Below are positions 13,115 through 24,147 of a DNA stretch of 64,000 nt, in pieces. Position 1 is the stretch's first letter, and every line of letters begins with the position of its first letter. The notes below the pieces were generated by a model. The model was not told the DNA's origin, searched no databases, and saw only the letters and a list, made by a program, of their open reading frames with translations. This stretch comes from Cristatella mucedo (Eukaryota; Bryozoa; Phylactolaemata; Cristatellidae), in assembly GCA_009760855.2 (NCBI GenBank), contig WPIO01000066.1, forward strand, positions 1,324,501 through 1,388,500, read 5' to 3'. Position numbers and translations under genes: made by a program.

Positions 13115-13290
13115 TTCTAACTCTAGGGCCCAATTTAAAGCTTGTCTTTGGAGTCCTCGCTCAATTTGCAATGAATTGCTAAACAAGAGTGACCTTGTAT
13201 TGCAGAAAGGCCTCAAACGGCTAGCCTTGAATGATTCCTGCGATAGGAGAACTAGGATATTGCATTGGAACTTATTACAATGAAATAGTT
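13115..13290 (+). mobile_element. LINE A endonuclease 5' fragment
   Basis: The plus frame reads AQFKACLWSPRSICNELLNK then SDLVLQKG, matching the N-terminus of the LINE A endonuclease (NACLWNPRSVCNK). It is an isolated 5' piece, unusual because most copies are 5' truncated. Confidence 0.6.
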
Positions 13291-13294
13291 TAGC

Positions 13295-13420
13295 TTCCTA
13301 AGAAAGAACTTATTCTTCATTCAGGCACTTAGCATATGCTTCTGGGTTTGAGCCTGACTTCTGCCTTGACCTTGGTCGGGCCAGCAGCTTAACCACTGGG
13401 CCAACCAACGGCACCCTTTG
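13295..13420 (-). mobile_element. SINE family 2, decayed
   Basis: An antisense copy has CTTGACCTTGGTCGGGCCAG and AGCTTAACCACTGGGCCAAC for the tRNA-like head, plus a tail remnant CATTCAGGCACTTAGCATAT. It directly follows a LINE A endonuclease scrap. Confidence 0.65.
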
Positions 13421-14825
13421 CTATTGCAAGATCCTAAACATGAGCAAACTATTTGAGTCGAACAAACACAGTTTTGGACTAGCCAAATATTTCATGATGG
13501 TCGATACATTATTTAATCTTATAGCAGCTGTAGTCTGTCAATGCGAATTTCCGTCAGATGAAATCAATATAGATCTGTCAAACGTGAATTTTTCATTGAA
13601 GAGCTCAAAAAATACAACCATTGGCAATTAAGGCAAGCAAAGGAGATTCGGAGGATCGCAACCTTGAAACGATCGAAACCTTGAAAAGCATTGTCCTCAA
13701 AGCAATTATAGGATAGCTGCTGATTTAAACGACAGCCCATGCCAGTAACTGCTGGAGCTATAGTCAAGCCAGGACTACAGCAATGACAGCAACCCAGCAC
13801 ACAACTCAGTTAGAACCGCTTGGTATGAAATAATCATTACCTGTGCAGGGTGATTCATGAATATTTTTAACCACTTTAGTCTCATCCGTGTTATTTTAAG
13901 CAGAAAGGGTTCGAGTATTTCCTGGAAAACGTGGCCATTGAAAAGTCGCTGCAGGGTTATTTGTGAGCCGACATTTAATAGACGGAATTCAATACTCTGT
14001 TAGTTGCTGATTAAATGAATGCTGGGAATGAAGAATAAGTTTAGCTTTTCCAGCCCGACTGCAACCAAGCTGGGCTGCTATATTTTTTTAATACAGACAG
14101 GTTCTGGCCCTTGCCAGTCAGACAGCACCACACGTAGTAATCGATTTTGACCTGTGCACTGACCACTGGCATCATTTCACGTTTCTTGGTCACAGTGAGC
14201 TGGCTGAGCTCAGCGAATGCTGTGCTGCAGTGCATTGGCCATAGCATATTTAGGGCAGCGATCAACCCCTCAAACTCCTTCAGATTAATTTTTTGGAGGG
14301 AATTGAATTGCTAGTTAGCAACGAAATAATTTGACGGTAAAATTCTGCAGGGAAAAGTACTCATAATTATCCCTAACTTTTTTACATATTTTTCTGAATA
14401 TAATCGTCATCTTTGAAATTTTTACCAGGCTACCGACGTTCTCATATACAGCCACGCGTAAACGGTGCATTTACAGCTGGCTTAATGCCTATAAGGAGAT
14501 TTCGGGATAGGTGAAGCCGATTAAAAAGCTGACCTGCTAACCTGCTTGTACCCGAGGCGACGATCATCTAGGGGTCTGGAATACAATTTTCACTTTACAC
14601 TGAGGCACAGCAAGCAAGCTATTATGCGAATGGCGGAAAAACAGTACCCGATTTTTATTGTTCGTTACGTGATGGTTGAGTGCTAATTAAACGAACGGAA
14701 GAAACAGGGTGATTCTCAGTAACCCACCGAAGAAAACTCACCTGTAGGCATGGAAACGTCACACCTTGCGATCAGCTGCCCTGTTTGAGGAAGCCATTCC
14801 CAGTACAGCTTTTTAAAATGTAACA
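13421..14825. other. No gene recognised
   Basis: Unique-looking AT-rich DNA with only short chance frames; no splice-bounded exon was found. Confidence 0.55.
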
Positions 14826-14848
14826 TATATATATATATATATATATAG
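14826..14848. repeat. (TA)n microsatellite
   Basis: About 11 TA units next to the shorter R2-type LINE 3' end; a similar tract borders the other copy. Confidence 0.95.
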
Positions 14849-14851
14849 CTA

Positions 14852-14976
14852 TTGCATTAGCATTACATTTGGTTTTACATTAGCCCGGAGGAGCCCTGCC
14901 CTGTGGGGTCGCAGGGGGTTCTAGTGATTCTCGGCTCATAAGCATGGACCACGTGGCTTCCGACCCGGATAAATTA
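14852..14976 (-). mobile_element. R2/NeSL-type LINE, 3' end only
   Basis: About 125 bp matches the 3' end of the element at 15590 (shared GAGGAGCCCTGCCCTGTGG and ATAAGCATGGACCA landmarks). It is preceded by a (TA)n stretch just like the other copy. LINE B follows without a gap at 14977. Confidence 0.75.
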
Positions 14977-15345
14977 GCTGTCCCATTCCTCCGCTTAAAG
15001 ACAATTGGCGACAGAGGCTTTAGCTCTGCAGGTCCTAGACTGTGGAACTCTCTTCCACAATTCTTACGCAACCACAACTACTCTCTAACTGCTGACTATG
15101 GCACATCTTTTTCAGCGGTCCTGAACTGCTACTTCTATGCTACTCACTACCTCAACTGCTCTCCTGACTGTACTATGCTTCCCAATTTCTCTTTGTTGCG
15201 TGCAACGAAGTCTCAGGGCTACCGAATGCGTACCGAAAGCCGCTTAGGCTGTGAGTGTGCTATACAAAACTCTCCTGCGTAACACCCACGTAGTCTTTAT
15301 GACTTTGTGGAGATACAGGCTGAGATACATTACATTACATAACAA
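14977..15345 (+). mobile_element. LINE B 3' fragment
   Basis: It reads LAVPFLRLKTIGDRGFSSAG, WNSLPQFLRN, then SFSAVLNCYFYATHYLNC. The 3' UTR (CTTTATGACTTTGTGGAG) and the tail ACATTACATTACAT follow. It is fused directly to a 3' fragment of the R2-type element at about 14976. Confidence 0.88.
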
Positions 15346-15527
15346 AACGTGGACAATTAGATTACCTCTATTGGTCATTTTGGTTTGGATACTGTAAAAT
15401 CACGGGTGTGCACTGCTGTGTTAGCGTTACAGCCTACAGGTTGATGTAAAGCAGTGAAAAAAAACAAAAGCTCAATTTGCATATAGACCTACAGACCTAC
15501 CGCGGCATCACATAAGCACTTAATGAG

Positions 15528-15550
15528 GCATATATATATATATATATATA

Positions 15551-15590
<40 letters not shown>
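15528..15590. repeat. (TA)n microsatellite
   Basis: About 30 TA units with one interruption, directly beside the R2-type LINE 3' end. Confidence 0.95.
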
Positions 15591-15591
<1 letters not shown>

Positions 15592-16330
15592 AATTAGCAT
15601 TACATTTGGCATTACATTAGCCCGGAGGAGCCCTGCCCTGTGGTGTGGCAGGGGCTACTCGCGATTTCCGGCTCATAAGCATGGACCAAGTGGCTTCCGA
15701 CCCTGATAAGGTGACCGAGATGCACAGTTGCCACCATGCCGTCCAACATGAACGCGCCAGGCAGGCATCATTATCTCGCAAGCATCCACGCACGGCACAT
15801 ACCACGAAGGGCTTCACCACTACCGTCTGGTAGCCAGCAGTCAGAAAAAACTGACATATGGCCTCATACTTATCGACCTTTCCTGGGCCGCCACCACCAG
15901 CGCGTCCTCGCTGCCATCAAACATCACTGTTACGTCGACTATTGCCTTGTCTGTGCCATTTTCGACGAACAGGGCCGGCTTGAGAGCCGGACCCCGATTC
16001 GCGGAAAGGCGCGACCTGCCGAGAGGCACGAGAGTGCGGTGGCCGGAAAAGCCCGGATTCGGCGACCCAGAACCCGGTTGTGGCAAGTCGCTATTGCATG
16101 CAGCATCGGCCGGCAGTAGCTTAGGACTCGGGAGATGGTCTCGGCCCCAATGCGGCAAAGGTGGCAGTTCATGGCTGCTCCATGGGGGGGTTGCAGTATG
16201 ACAGTGGCTCCGGAGGTGGCTCTTCCAGTGGGAGTCTCACGGAGACGCAGTGGGCAGGCGCACTTGAGCAATACACGTGACACTCCTTTATTGCTCTCAA
16301 CGGGCACATGCACGTGAGCCAAGGCGTTTC
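15590..16330 (-). mobile_element. R2/NeSL-type LINE, 3' part with restriction-like endonuclease
   Basis: This stretch is much richer in GC than its surroundings. The minus strand encodes CHLCRIGAETISRVLSYC, a degenerate CCHC knuckle with His changed to Arg. HNRVLGRRI follows and, after a frameshift, KAIVDVTVMFDG. This order (zinc knuckle, RHN-like, then (I/V)VDVT-(V) nuclease strand) is that of the C-terminus of site-specific LINEs with a PD-(D/E)XK-like nuclease. The 3' UTR ends CAGGGCAGGGCTCCTCCGGG then a decayed CATTACATT-like stretch. It is a dead fragment. Confidence 0.72.
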
Positions 16331-17101
16331 AGCAGCTTAACTATTGGCCACAGGAGATGCATGTTTAGTGTCAGGCGCTTCGCTAATTACAACAGCAGAA
16401 GCTGCAGGTGCACACTACATAAGTCAAGAGTGAGCAGGTGTACAGTGGCTAAGCTCCCACATTAAAAGACCGATTAAGGTAAGCTTAACTGCTATTCTAC
16501 GACAATGCAGAAGTCGTTTCTGGCCTCTTGTCAAGTGTCTAAAAGAGAATACCATAAAATAATTAGAAGACAATTTTGTAAGCTGTGATAACCACAGCTT
16601 GAACCTGAGAAGAGTTCATTCTGAAAGCCAAGATTACTTTGTCCCTAACTCTTTCTGGAAGAATAGAGTGCAGCTACTTATTCATTTTTAAGATCAAATC
16701 TGAGGTGGGAAGACCTAAAAAAAAAGTCTTAGACATCACTGTCAAACGTGATTCTGCAACAAAGTAGAGTGCAGGAGTAAAAGCTGCTAAAGGTATCAAT
16801 GATGGAATGACTTGCATGTTAGGTATTTTGGAGCAACAGTCCAAGGACACAATCGGAAAACTTGAAACGAGAATGGTGAATCTTCAAGTCTTCTACGTTG
16901 TATTTTGAACTTCAAACTTTGGACTGTGCTTCCATTTCATTAGATATCTTACGGAAGATTGATCGCTCGCAGAAAATACTTTAGCATCTGAAGATGAACT
17001 TCAAAGATGCCCCTCGTGACCTCCAGTCTCCTGAGATTGAGTTGTTAAAACTTTTAAAAGACCCGTGACACAAATTATTAATAGGTGAAGACGTGGATGA
17101 A

Positions 17102-17455
17102 ACAAAGCCTGGAACTCCCTCCCGACCTGCGTCGGAACATCCCCTGACCTGACCACATTTAAAAGGAACTTAAAAACACACCTATTTAGGACAGCATTTA
17201 GTGGGTCCCTGTGATTCGTCCTTAATAATATTGTCCTTCACGTGCTTATGCATGCTGGCACTGTGCATGCTGCCACTAACCACATTTGCATGCTGACCCT
17301 GTGCATGTTACCCCTAACCATGTTATCATTTTGTTTAGTTTTCAAGTATGATTTTACTTACCATTCAATTGCATTTCCCTTTGCAGCAAATGTAAAGCGC
17401 TTAGAAAGAGATTAGGTTCTCTGAGGGCGCTTTATCAAGTACATTATTATCATTA
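17102..17455 (+). mobile_element. LINE A 3' fragment
   Basis: It starts at the codons for AWNSLPT, followed by the conserved 3' UTR and the ending GGGCGCTTTATCAAGTAC with an ATT tail. It is among the least decayed tails in the window. Confidence 0.88.
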
Positions 17456-17728
17456 TTAAACAGAGCTATACTAGGGAATTCGAGACAGCAAAATGCTTTT
17501 AGCCAAAGTTCCCGCTTTGGCACTAAAGTAAACACTAGAACTTGCATAACTTGTTGTCTGTTATGGCTATGATGGGTTTTCTAATTTGAAGTGTTGCCTC
17601 GTAAGTTAATAATACCCATAGCTATATCAGTCGCACCGTTGTGAACGTTCTTTTAACCTGCTGAAGCTGATCTTATGTTATCTGAGAGCATCAATGCTGT
17701 AAGATTGGTTCTTGGAATGGGCGTGGTA

Positions 17729-17857
17729 AAGCATAGAGAACGAAATACTAGAAAATATTGAATTTGTTTGCTAAAGCATAGAGAACAAAATACTAGAAAA
17801 CTTTGTATTGTCTGTTGAAGAATATAGAACGAAATACTAGAAAATATTGATTTTCAA
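17729..17857. repeat. ~44-bp tandem repeat, three copies
   Basis: Three units share the core AGAACGAAATACTAGAAAAT (or close variants), at about 17738, 17782 and 17827. No coding frame is present. Confidence 0.85.
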
Positions 17858-18469
17858 ACCATAGCAGACACGTTTGCCACGTTCAAGGCAACAACAATTT
17901 ACCTGTGTTAGGGCTTTGTTACCTGCCTTGTATCTATTCTACAGCTAATAACACTTATTTGAATCGATTTGCCTTCTAGCGTGTTTTTTAGCATCTCTTC
18001 TGTGATGGAGCTATTTTTCAGCCATTTCTTACTAGAGGAGGGGGAGCCGTTTTTGTAGCAGTATCCACTTGCGCCGAAAGTTCACACTATGTCTCTGGTT
18101 AGCTACGGCACAGCTTAACTAAAAAACCAGCGAGAAAGTTGAATATATCAAATTTTCTTACTGCTTGCCCATATGCTTAGTAGAACGGTGCTACCAGTAC
18201 AAAAGCAACGTCATAGACTCGAGTCCAATTGCAGGAGACTCTACTTTGTTGGCACATCGATCTTTATAAATATTAACACAGAAATTATGGTTACTCTAGA
18301 AAAAAGCTGGTTTTTAATAGCTGATCGATTGTTTCAAAAGTCATTATAATGGAGAGTGTACCAATAGTAATATTATTAATAGTTAGTTTTAGTAGCACTG
18401 ATGGAAAGATTAATTGCTCCTTAGGCACTTTAAGAATAAATGCTAGAAGATCATTGATATAAATAAATT

Positions 18470-18655
18470 AACAGATAGCTGATTTAGCAGCCTCTTTTTT
18501 GTATAGCGACAGAAGAGCCTTGACGGCTATCACCACCGCTTGCAGCGTCGATAAAGGATCGCCCACCACAGGATTCGAACGCACGACTTCGGCGCCCAGA
18601 TCGTTAAAAGCAACTTACTTACCCAGTGAGCCATTATGGATCACCGATCGATTTC
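18470..18655 (-). mobile_element. SINE family 1
   Basis: An antisense copy keeps tail (TAGCTGATTTAGCAGCCTC), body, B box (GGATTCGAACGC on the plus strand) and A-box region near 18640. Near full length. Confidence 0.8.
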
Positions 18656-20091
18656 TTAACACTCAATGCATCATGATTACAATAAAATGCTCGGCAATCC
18701 AAAATCGGTCACTCTTCGCGTTCGAAAACATACTAATGCACACTAGAAGCTCCTTAGGGCTCATGGTGTGTAGGATTTTGTCTTGAACTGATTTGAGCAG
18801 TCGATATTCATGCTATAAGTCAAATATCTATTGTCATTACACAGCAAAAGTAACAAGTTCAGAATATAATTAAGTTTTACTGGGCCTATAGTTCTTAGCA
18901 AGTTACCTTTTATTTACTTTTTGGATTTAGTTTTCATAAATTCCTACTCTACTCTAGATTATGTCGTGCCTGCTGTGCCTTGTCGGTTCGTGCTTACTGA
19001 AGCGTTTTGAATGTGTAAATAATGCAGTCATCAACGTACGTACAGAGATTGTCATGCAATATATTCTGAAAAGAAATAATTTATGTTTCTACGCTGCAGT
19101 CGTATATGCAGCAAGGGAAACTACAGGAGTGAACGAGTGAAGCAAGCTGTGTGATTGAAATTCTTACTTCCACTGGCTGTCTGCCTAATGACTGGCCCCC
19201 CAATTCCGGTGCTGGCAAATGAGTTAAGCTTGAAGTAATAGTTTTAGGACTGAGCCATAAAAAACAATGTATTGATACTTGCTCTTTTTCAGAATCTTTC
19301 AACATAGACATTGCTTCGACTTAGGGAATTTAGTAGCACTACTAATGTTGCAAGTGGTATTCTTTTTACGTTCTCGCACCAGCATTGCTTGTTAAATTTA
19401 ACCATAGGCACATCACAGACAAATTAAAGATCAATCATTATTAGAAACAAACGCTACGAGAGACCGAACTATTTGAACGAGAGTACATGGATACATACTA
19501 CACTTATAGCCAACTAGCTGCTGAAAAATATTTTGATTTTGTAGTCAATGTATTCTACGTATTTAGCTGTTTGGTTAAAGCAAAGCAATTGAAAAAAATA
19601 TAGAAAAGCTCTTCAAAGAAACACGTAACTATCTTTTGGGACAGTGCAATCGGTAGTTTTGTATTAAGCCTCACGATAACACTCGACGACAATAGATTTG
19701 GATATCTTCGTTACGTTTTCTCTAGATTCATCTGCTGATGCAAGGGGTATGGATGATCTTAATGACTTATATCTTACGATGGTCGCAATCTGAAGGTAAA
19801 TTTTTTTAAAAGGCAATGGATGTTACGGAGAGACTGTATTTATTTAGAATTACCTTATAGCAAGCATAGTAGGTCGTGTGCATGCTTTAAGCACACAAAA
19901 TATAGCAAGCACAGTGTTCCGCCATCAGATTGAAGCAATATGAAACAGTAGAATAGGGCTTTCATCAATGTCTATGGTTTTCCACATGCTCTGTGCTTAA
20001 TGTTTCTCTGCAAAGAATGATGTTCTTCACTTGGTACGCTTTTTAACCTAAACTGATTCATAGTAGCAAAGCCGTGGTCGACACAGACTAT

Positions 20092-20195
20092 TATCCACAT
20101 ATATCCATATCCACATATATCCATATCCACATATATCCATATCCACATATATCCATATCCACAGATATCCATATCCACATATCCACAGACCTTAT
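20092..20195. repeat. 16-bp minisatellite
   Basis: About six tandem copies of CCACATATATCCATAT, the last ones variant (CCACAGATATCCATAT). Because 16 is not a multiple of three, it reads as a 16-residue repeat and gives a spurious minus frame. Confidence 0.92.
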
Positions 20196-20344
20196 CGGAG
20201 TGCTTGAACAAATGCACTAAAATCCTTGACCCACTGAGATCCACTAATTACACGCTTATTCCTGCAATGTAAATTGTTTTGGCAACACAGTAGCAAGATA
20301 TATATGTCTTTCATTCAGTCACTTAACAAAATCTAATTACAATA

Positions 20345-21215
20345 CTGCCTAATTTGTCGCTCACTTTTGGGTCACTTCATTTTTTGGCTCCAGCCTATCT
20401 CACAGATCTACTCCCCAAGGCCAAGCATCTTAACACCCACTTTTCGGAATCCAACCGTTTACCTATACCTAGCACAAACTTCAAATCCTTTGGAGACCGT
20501 GCATTTAGCTTGCATGCGTGTCATGATTGTAGGTGTCATGATTCAAAATGATCTTTCATTGGACAACCACAGCAGCTTCGCAGACAAGTCTGCATAATTT
20601 CAGCCACATAACATTGAAGAAATTCGGGCTAGTTTAGACACGGATAAAAAATCTAAGTTGGTCTATGCATTTGTGACATCTTGACCTGACTTCCGTAAAC
20701 CACCACTTGCTGGCATACCGGCCTGTTCACTAAAGCGCATACAGCTATTACATAACACTCCAACTAGCTTTGTCTGTCTTAAAAATCGCAGTTGCCACAA
20801 TGCACCACTTCAATCAAACCTGCGCTGGCTCCCAGTGAAGCAGAGCATTGACTTTAAGTTTCGTCATGTATTTTAATGTCCTTTAATTTTTGGCTCCATC
20901 CTACCTATCAGATCTACTCTCCCACTAGGCAAAGCATCGTAACCTCAGTCTTTATGAATCTAAGTGTTTACCCCTACCTCGAGCAAATCTTAGATATTTT
21001 TTAGACCGTGCCTTCCGTTCGTACTCTCTCAAAGCCTGGAACTCACTCAGGACTTGATCACGACATCTCCTGACTTGACCACATTTAGAATAACACAAGC
21101 ACATCTATTTATCAAAGAATTTAGTAGGCCCCCGTGAATCGTCCTTCATGTGTATGTAAAGGCTGACACTGTGCATCCTGCACTAACCAAACTTGGATGC
21201 TGGTCCTAGATGAAA
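20345..21215 (+). mobile_element. LINE A, two rearranged decayed fragments
   Basis: The first piece (20345-20515) encodes the FLAPAYLTDLLP region. At about 20520 the sequence jumps back upstream (IQNDLSLDNHSSF, then the HAFVTS region) and repeats the same part to about 21210. This back-jump is a partial duplication or two separate insertions. Many stops. Confidence 0.75.
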
Positions 21216-21989
21216 GGCATTGTTACCATCACTATGATTAAGGGATTGGAACTACAGATGCGGTTGGTACAATTATTAGCCTTGTTTGGAGTAGTTCAGA
21301 AAGGTAGCCGAAGCAAGACAATACAGGGACCGTAAACATAGAGAAAGAACCTGGTAGTCAATATGCTGCTTGATTATAAGATGCTTTAGGACTTAGGGAA
21401 GTTGTCGTGATTGCTCATGTTTATTCTCAAGGAAGCAGCGAGTTACATAAGTGCTGGGTTTGCGCTAGCGTTTAAAAGTGCTTGCTCTATTGATAGGCAG
21501 TACATAATAAGATGATAAATTATTATTAAAGCTTTAGATACAACTATACTGGTCAATGTGACATTTCTTGAATCAATTGAATCATTTGAATGTACCTATA
21601 GTTAGTTTGAATGAATAAACCTTAATTTTGATTTAATCTGTTGCAGAAATTTGCTATACCGTCGACATAGAATAGCAGCCACCTTAACAAGTGATGGTTG
21701 CACTGATAGGTCGATTTTAAAATTTACTCGCTCCGTCATTCAAACGGCAATTAAAGTAAATTCTAAACTAAACCACTGGTTCTATTGTAGGGGTTGACCA
21801 AGTGCCTAGTGATTTTGTTGCACTATTATGAGATCCTCACTCTTGTTATGGACAAATAATATACTCGACTTTTGTGGGTCGTTAGAAACAGTGCATTCAT
21901 TGGCAATGTTATTTCGCGAACTAAATATTCAAAAAAGCCCTCGTGCATTTTGAGCGCCTAGCTCTTTTTGATGACATAAGTGCTAGGAA

Positions 21990-23605
21990 ACTATCCAAAA
22001 TCACTTCATAACCATAAAATCTCAAGACGTTTGCCAGCGATTCTGTCCGTGGATGAATATCTACTTAGCCTCTCCTGTTTAATCCTGCTTCTGACCTGTA
22101 ATCATTAGCAGATTGCTACAATATGACATTAACTGACTTATGGACGAATTTGCACCTCTAACTAAACCAGCTTTAAGCATTCGCCCGAACGGCATATGGT
22201 TTACCACAGACGATAAACTAGATAGGTCTCTATAGCTCAAGCTTGAAAAAGCATGCACAAGATTAAGACTGGCTGCTTATCGACACACCTACTAATACTG
22301 TAAATTGTAACGATTGGCCTTACTAAAGGGCACCTAGTCTACCTTTTAAAAAATATTGTTGAAAAACAGGTTAGCGATTCGAAGATGCTACGTTGTGATG
22401 ATATTTAAGACCAATCATTTCATTAAGCACCCCACGTTAGCTCCTTACCTAATGATCCAGGCGACGATCTACATGATCGCTTCTCTAGCTTCCTTTTCCA
22501 CAAGATAGACAAGATCATGAAGTCCATCCCTTTGATAGCACCACCCCCCTGTAATGCTGTCCCTCAATTCCTTGCAGTACCTCTATGTCTAATAGTAATA
22601 ATAATGCACTTGATAAAGCGCCCTCAGAGAACTTAATCTCTTCCTAGGCGCTTTACATTTGCTGCAATGGGAAAATTCAAGGAGGTCACTATTGACCTTG
22701 TCTTGAAGTATGTGTCACAGTTAAAGAAGACAAATAGTCATTCGGACCCCATTCGTACTGTCCCGCATTAATCTCCATGCATGAAAAACATCACAAATAT
22801 GTCATTAAACTTATTTCATAAGCATGCATCTCTCGGAAAGGCTGTAGTCATGCCACTACTCAGAAAAGCCGGACTAGACCATAAAAGCTTAAGCAAATAA
22901 GGCCCTGTCTCCCTTCTACCGTATCTATCAAAGATACTGGAATGAGTCGTGGCAGACCAGCTGAACTCAATTATTGAAACTTCAAATCTTGCTAGTAAGT
23001 TCCGTCTGGTTTTAGAGCTAACGTCTCCACAGAATCAGCATTGCTTAGGGGACACAGCAAATTACTCAGGAATGCAGGCGTGGGTCGAGTATCTCTGCTT
23101 GTTTTGATCAATCGTTCCGTAGCTTTTGACACTTTAAATCACCGAGTTCTTTTAGAGTGCCTCTCATCTCGCCTGAGCATTACAGGTGCTCTACTGCAGT
23201 GGTTCAGGTCCTATTTCAGTGGAGACTGCTGAGTATTAACGTGAATGAACAAAGATCATTAGAGGCACCTCTGGAATATGGGGTACCTCATGGCTGTGTG
23301 CTTTGTCCTGTTCTTTTCATGGTTTATACTCTCCCCCTTGTCGAAGTGATTGCTAAGTACAGCCTAGGCTTTCACTTCTATGCGCATGACACTCAGTTGT
23401 GCCTGTGCATATATCCCTCCCAGCAACAGAGCTCTTTGAATTGTCTATACTCCCTCTAGCTAAACATATCGATGACAACCACAATTGAGCACAAATAATT
23501 TTCTTTAATTGAATGATGATAAAAAATACAACAAATTTAAAGAACTTAGAAAGAGATTACGTTCTTTGAGGGCACTTTATCCAGTGTGTTATTATTGCTA
23601 CTATT
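21990..23605 (+). mobile_element. LINE A, long decayed copy with internal deletion
   Basis: It starts in the linker after the endonuclease (MDEFAPLTKP near 22140) and runs through the RT N-terminus (DDLHDRFSSF region at 22460). The palm follows (RSVAFDTLNHR at 23120), then FHFYAHDTQLCLCI with the active-site YADD changed to YAHD. It then jumps to the 3' UTR tail (23535-23605). The C-terminal coding part is deleted, and a separate antisense tail is nested at 22592-22672. Confidence 0.85.
22592..22672 (-). mobile_element. LINE A tail nested in an opposite-strand LINE A copy
   Basis: About 80 bp of LINE A 3' end (CACTTGATAAAGCGCCCTCA) with its ATT-type tail interrupts the plus-strand copy, which resumes directly afterwards. 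The nested piece must therefore be younger than its host. Confidence 0.8.
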
Positions 23606-23607
23606 GC

Positions 23608-23776
23608 CAATTGAATACAGTTTGAAACAATATCTTAGGGAGTTGTAATTGTCCTTTGATGCAGTTACAAGTAATAACATACTTATCAGTCCATCCGCCG
23701 TACTTGCATTTTCGAAAATAATCTTCGCATAGTCTCCCATTCGATTTCCTGTAATGTGGTTACCAGGCATGGTCAT
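23608..23776 (-). pseudogene. Possible antisense Ig-like fragment next to a LINE A tail
   Basis: The minus frame reads LISMLLLVTASKDNYNSLRY then CFKLYS, which resembles an Ig E-F stretch (compare TILTMTATSKSVSDSGNYSF in gene B domain 2). It then runs straight into the tail of a plus-strand LINE A copy, so it would be truncated by that insertion. Evidence is limited to one short motif. Confidence 0.18.
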
Positions 23777-24081
23777 TGAAGGAAGTTATCTAAATAGCCA
23801 GCGTCCTATGAAAGCTAGGGCATGACACCTACATGGCCGGCCGTTTTCCGATTTTCCCGAGTCTTCAATTAGGCTTTTCATTTTCTCTTTGCTGCTCCCT
23901 TAGCTTCAATCTGTGACTTAATAAATAGGCAATTGCTCGATGGCTTGTTGATATGTACAAATCTACCAGCATTTTACACATTTGCGGTTTTACGGATTTG
24001 AATAGTGATTTACGACAATATGTATTTATAATTGATGATTCTCCTGTTATTGCTTAAAAATAATTGGGAATTTCGTTGACC

Positions 24082-24147
24082 ATGAAGTACCAGCTATTAC
24101 ATTCTTCTTTATTTTGGGGATTGGTTTTAAGTGTCGTTTACCTGTTG
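24082..24147 (+). CDS. Candidate signal-peptide exon of gene B
   Basis: An ATG opens 22 codons reading MKYQLLHSSLFWGLVLSVVY then LL, a classic signal peptide with a basic start and long hydrophobic core. It ends at TTG|GTAAAT. It lies 4.6 kb upstream of the mini-exon on the same strand. The problem is phase: this donor ends in phase 0, while the mini-exon needs phase 1. A poorer donor (A|GTGTCG at 24131) would fit the phase. An unseen intermediate exon is another possibility. Confidence 0.3.

Larger units (their letters stand above)
16331..20091. other. Intergenic; LINE A and SINE islands only
   Basis: Apart from the LINE A tail (17102), the tandem repeat (17729) and SINE (18470), nothing is supported. 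The first 130 bp may continue the R2-type element. Confidence 0.55.

Noticed and set aside
19972-20244. 90-codon minus frame rich in Met, Tyr, Trp and Gly (DICGYGYMWI repeats)
   Set aside because: It is a translation of the 16-bp minisatellite at 20092-20195, not a protein.
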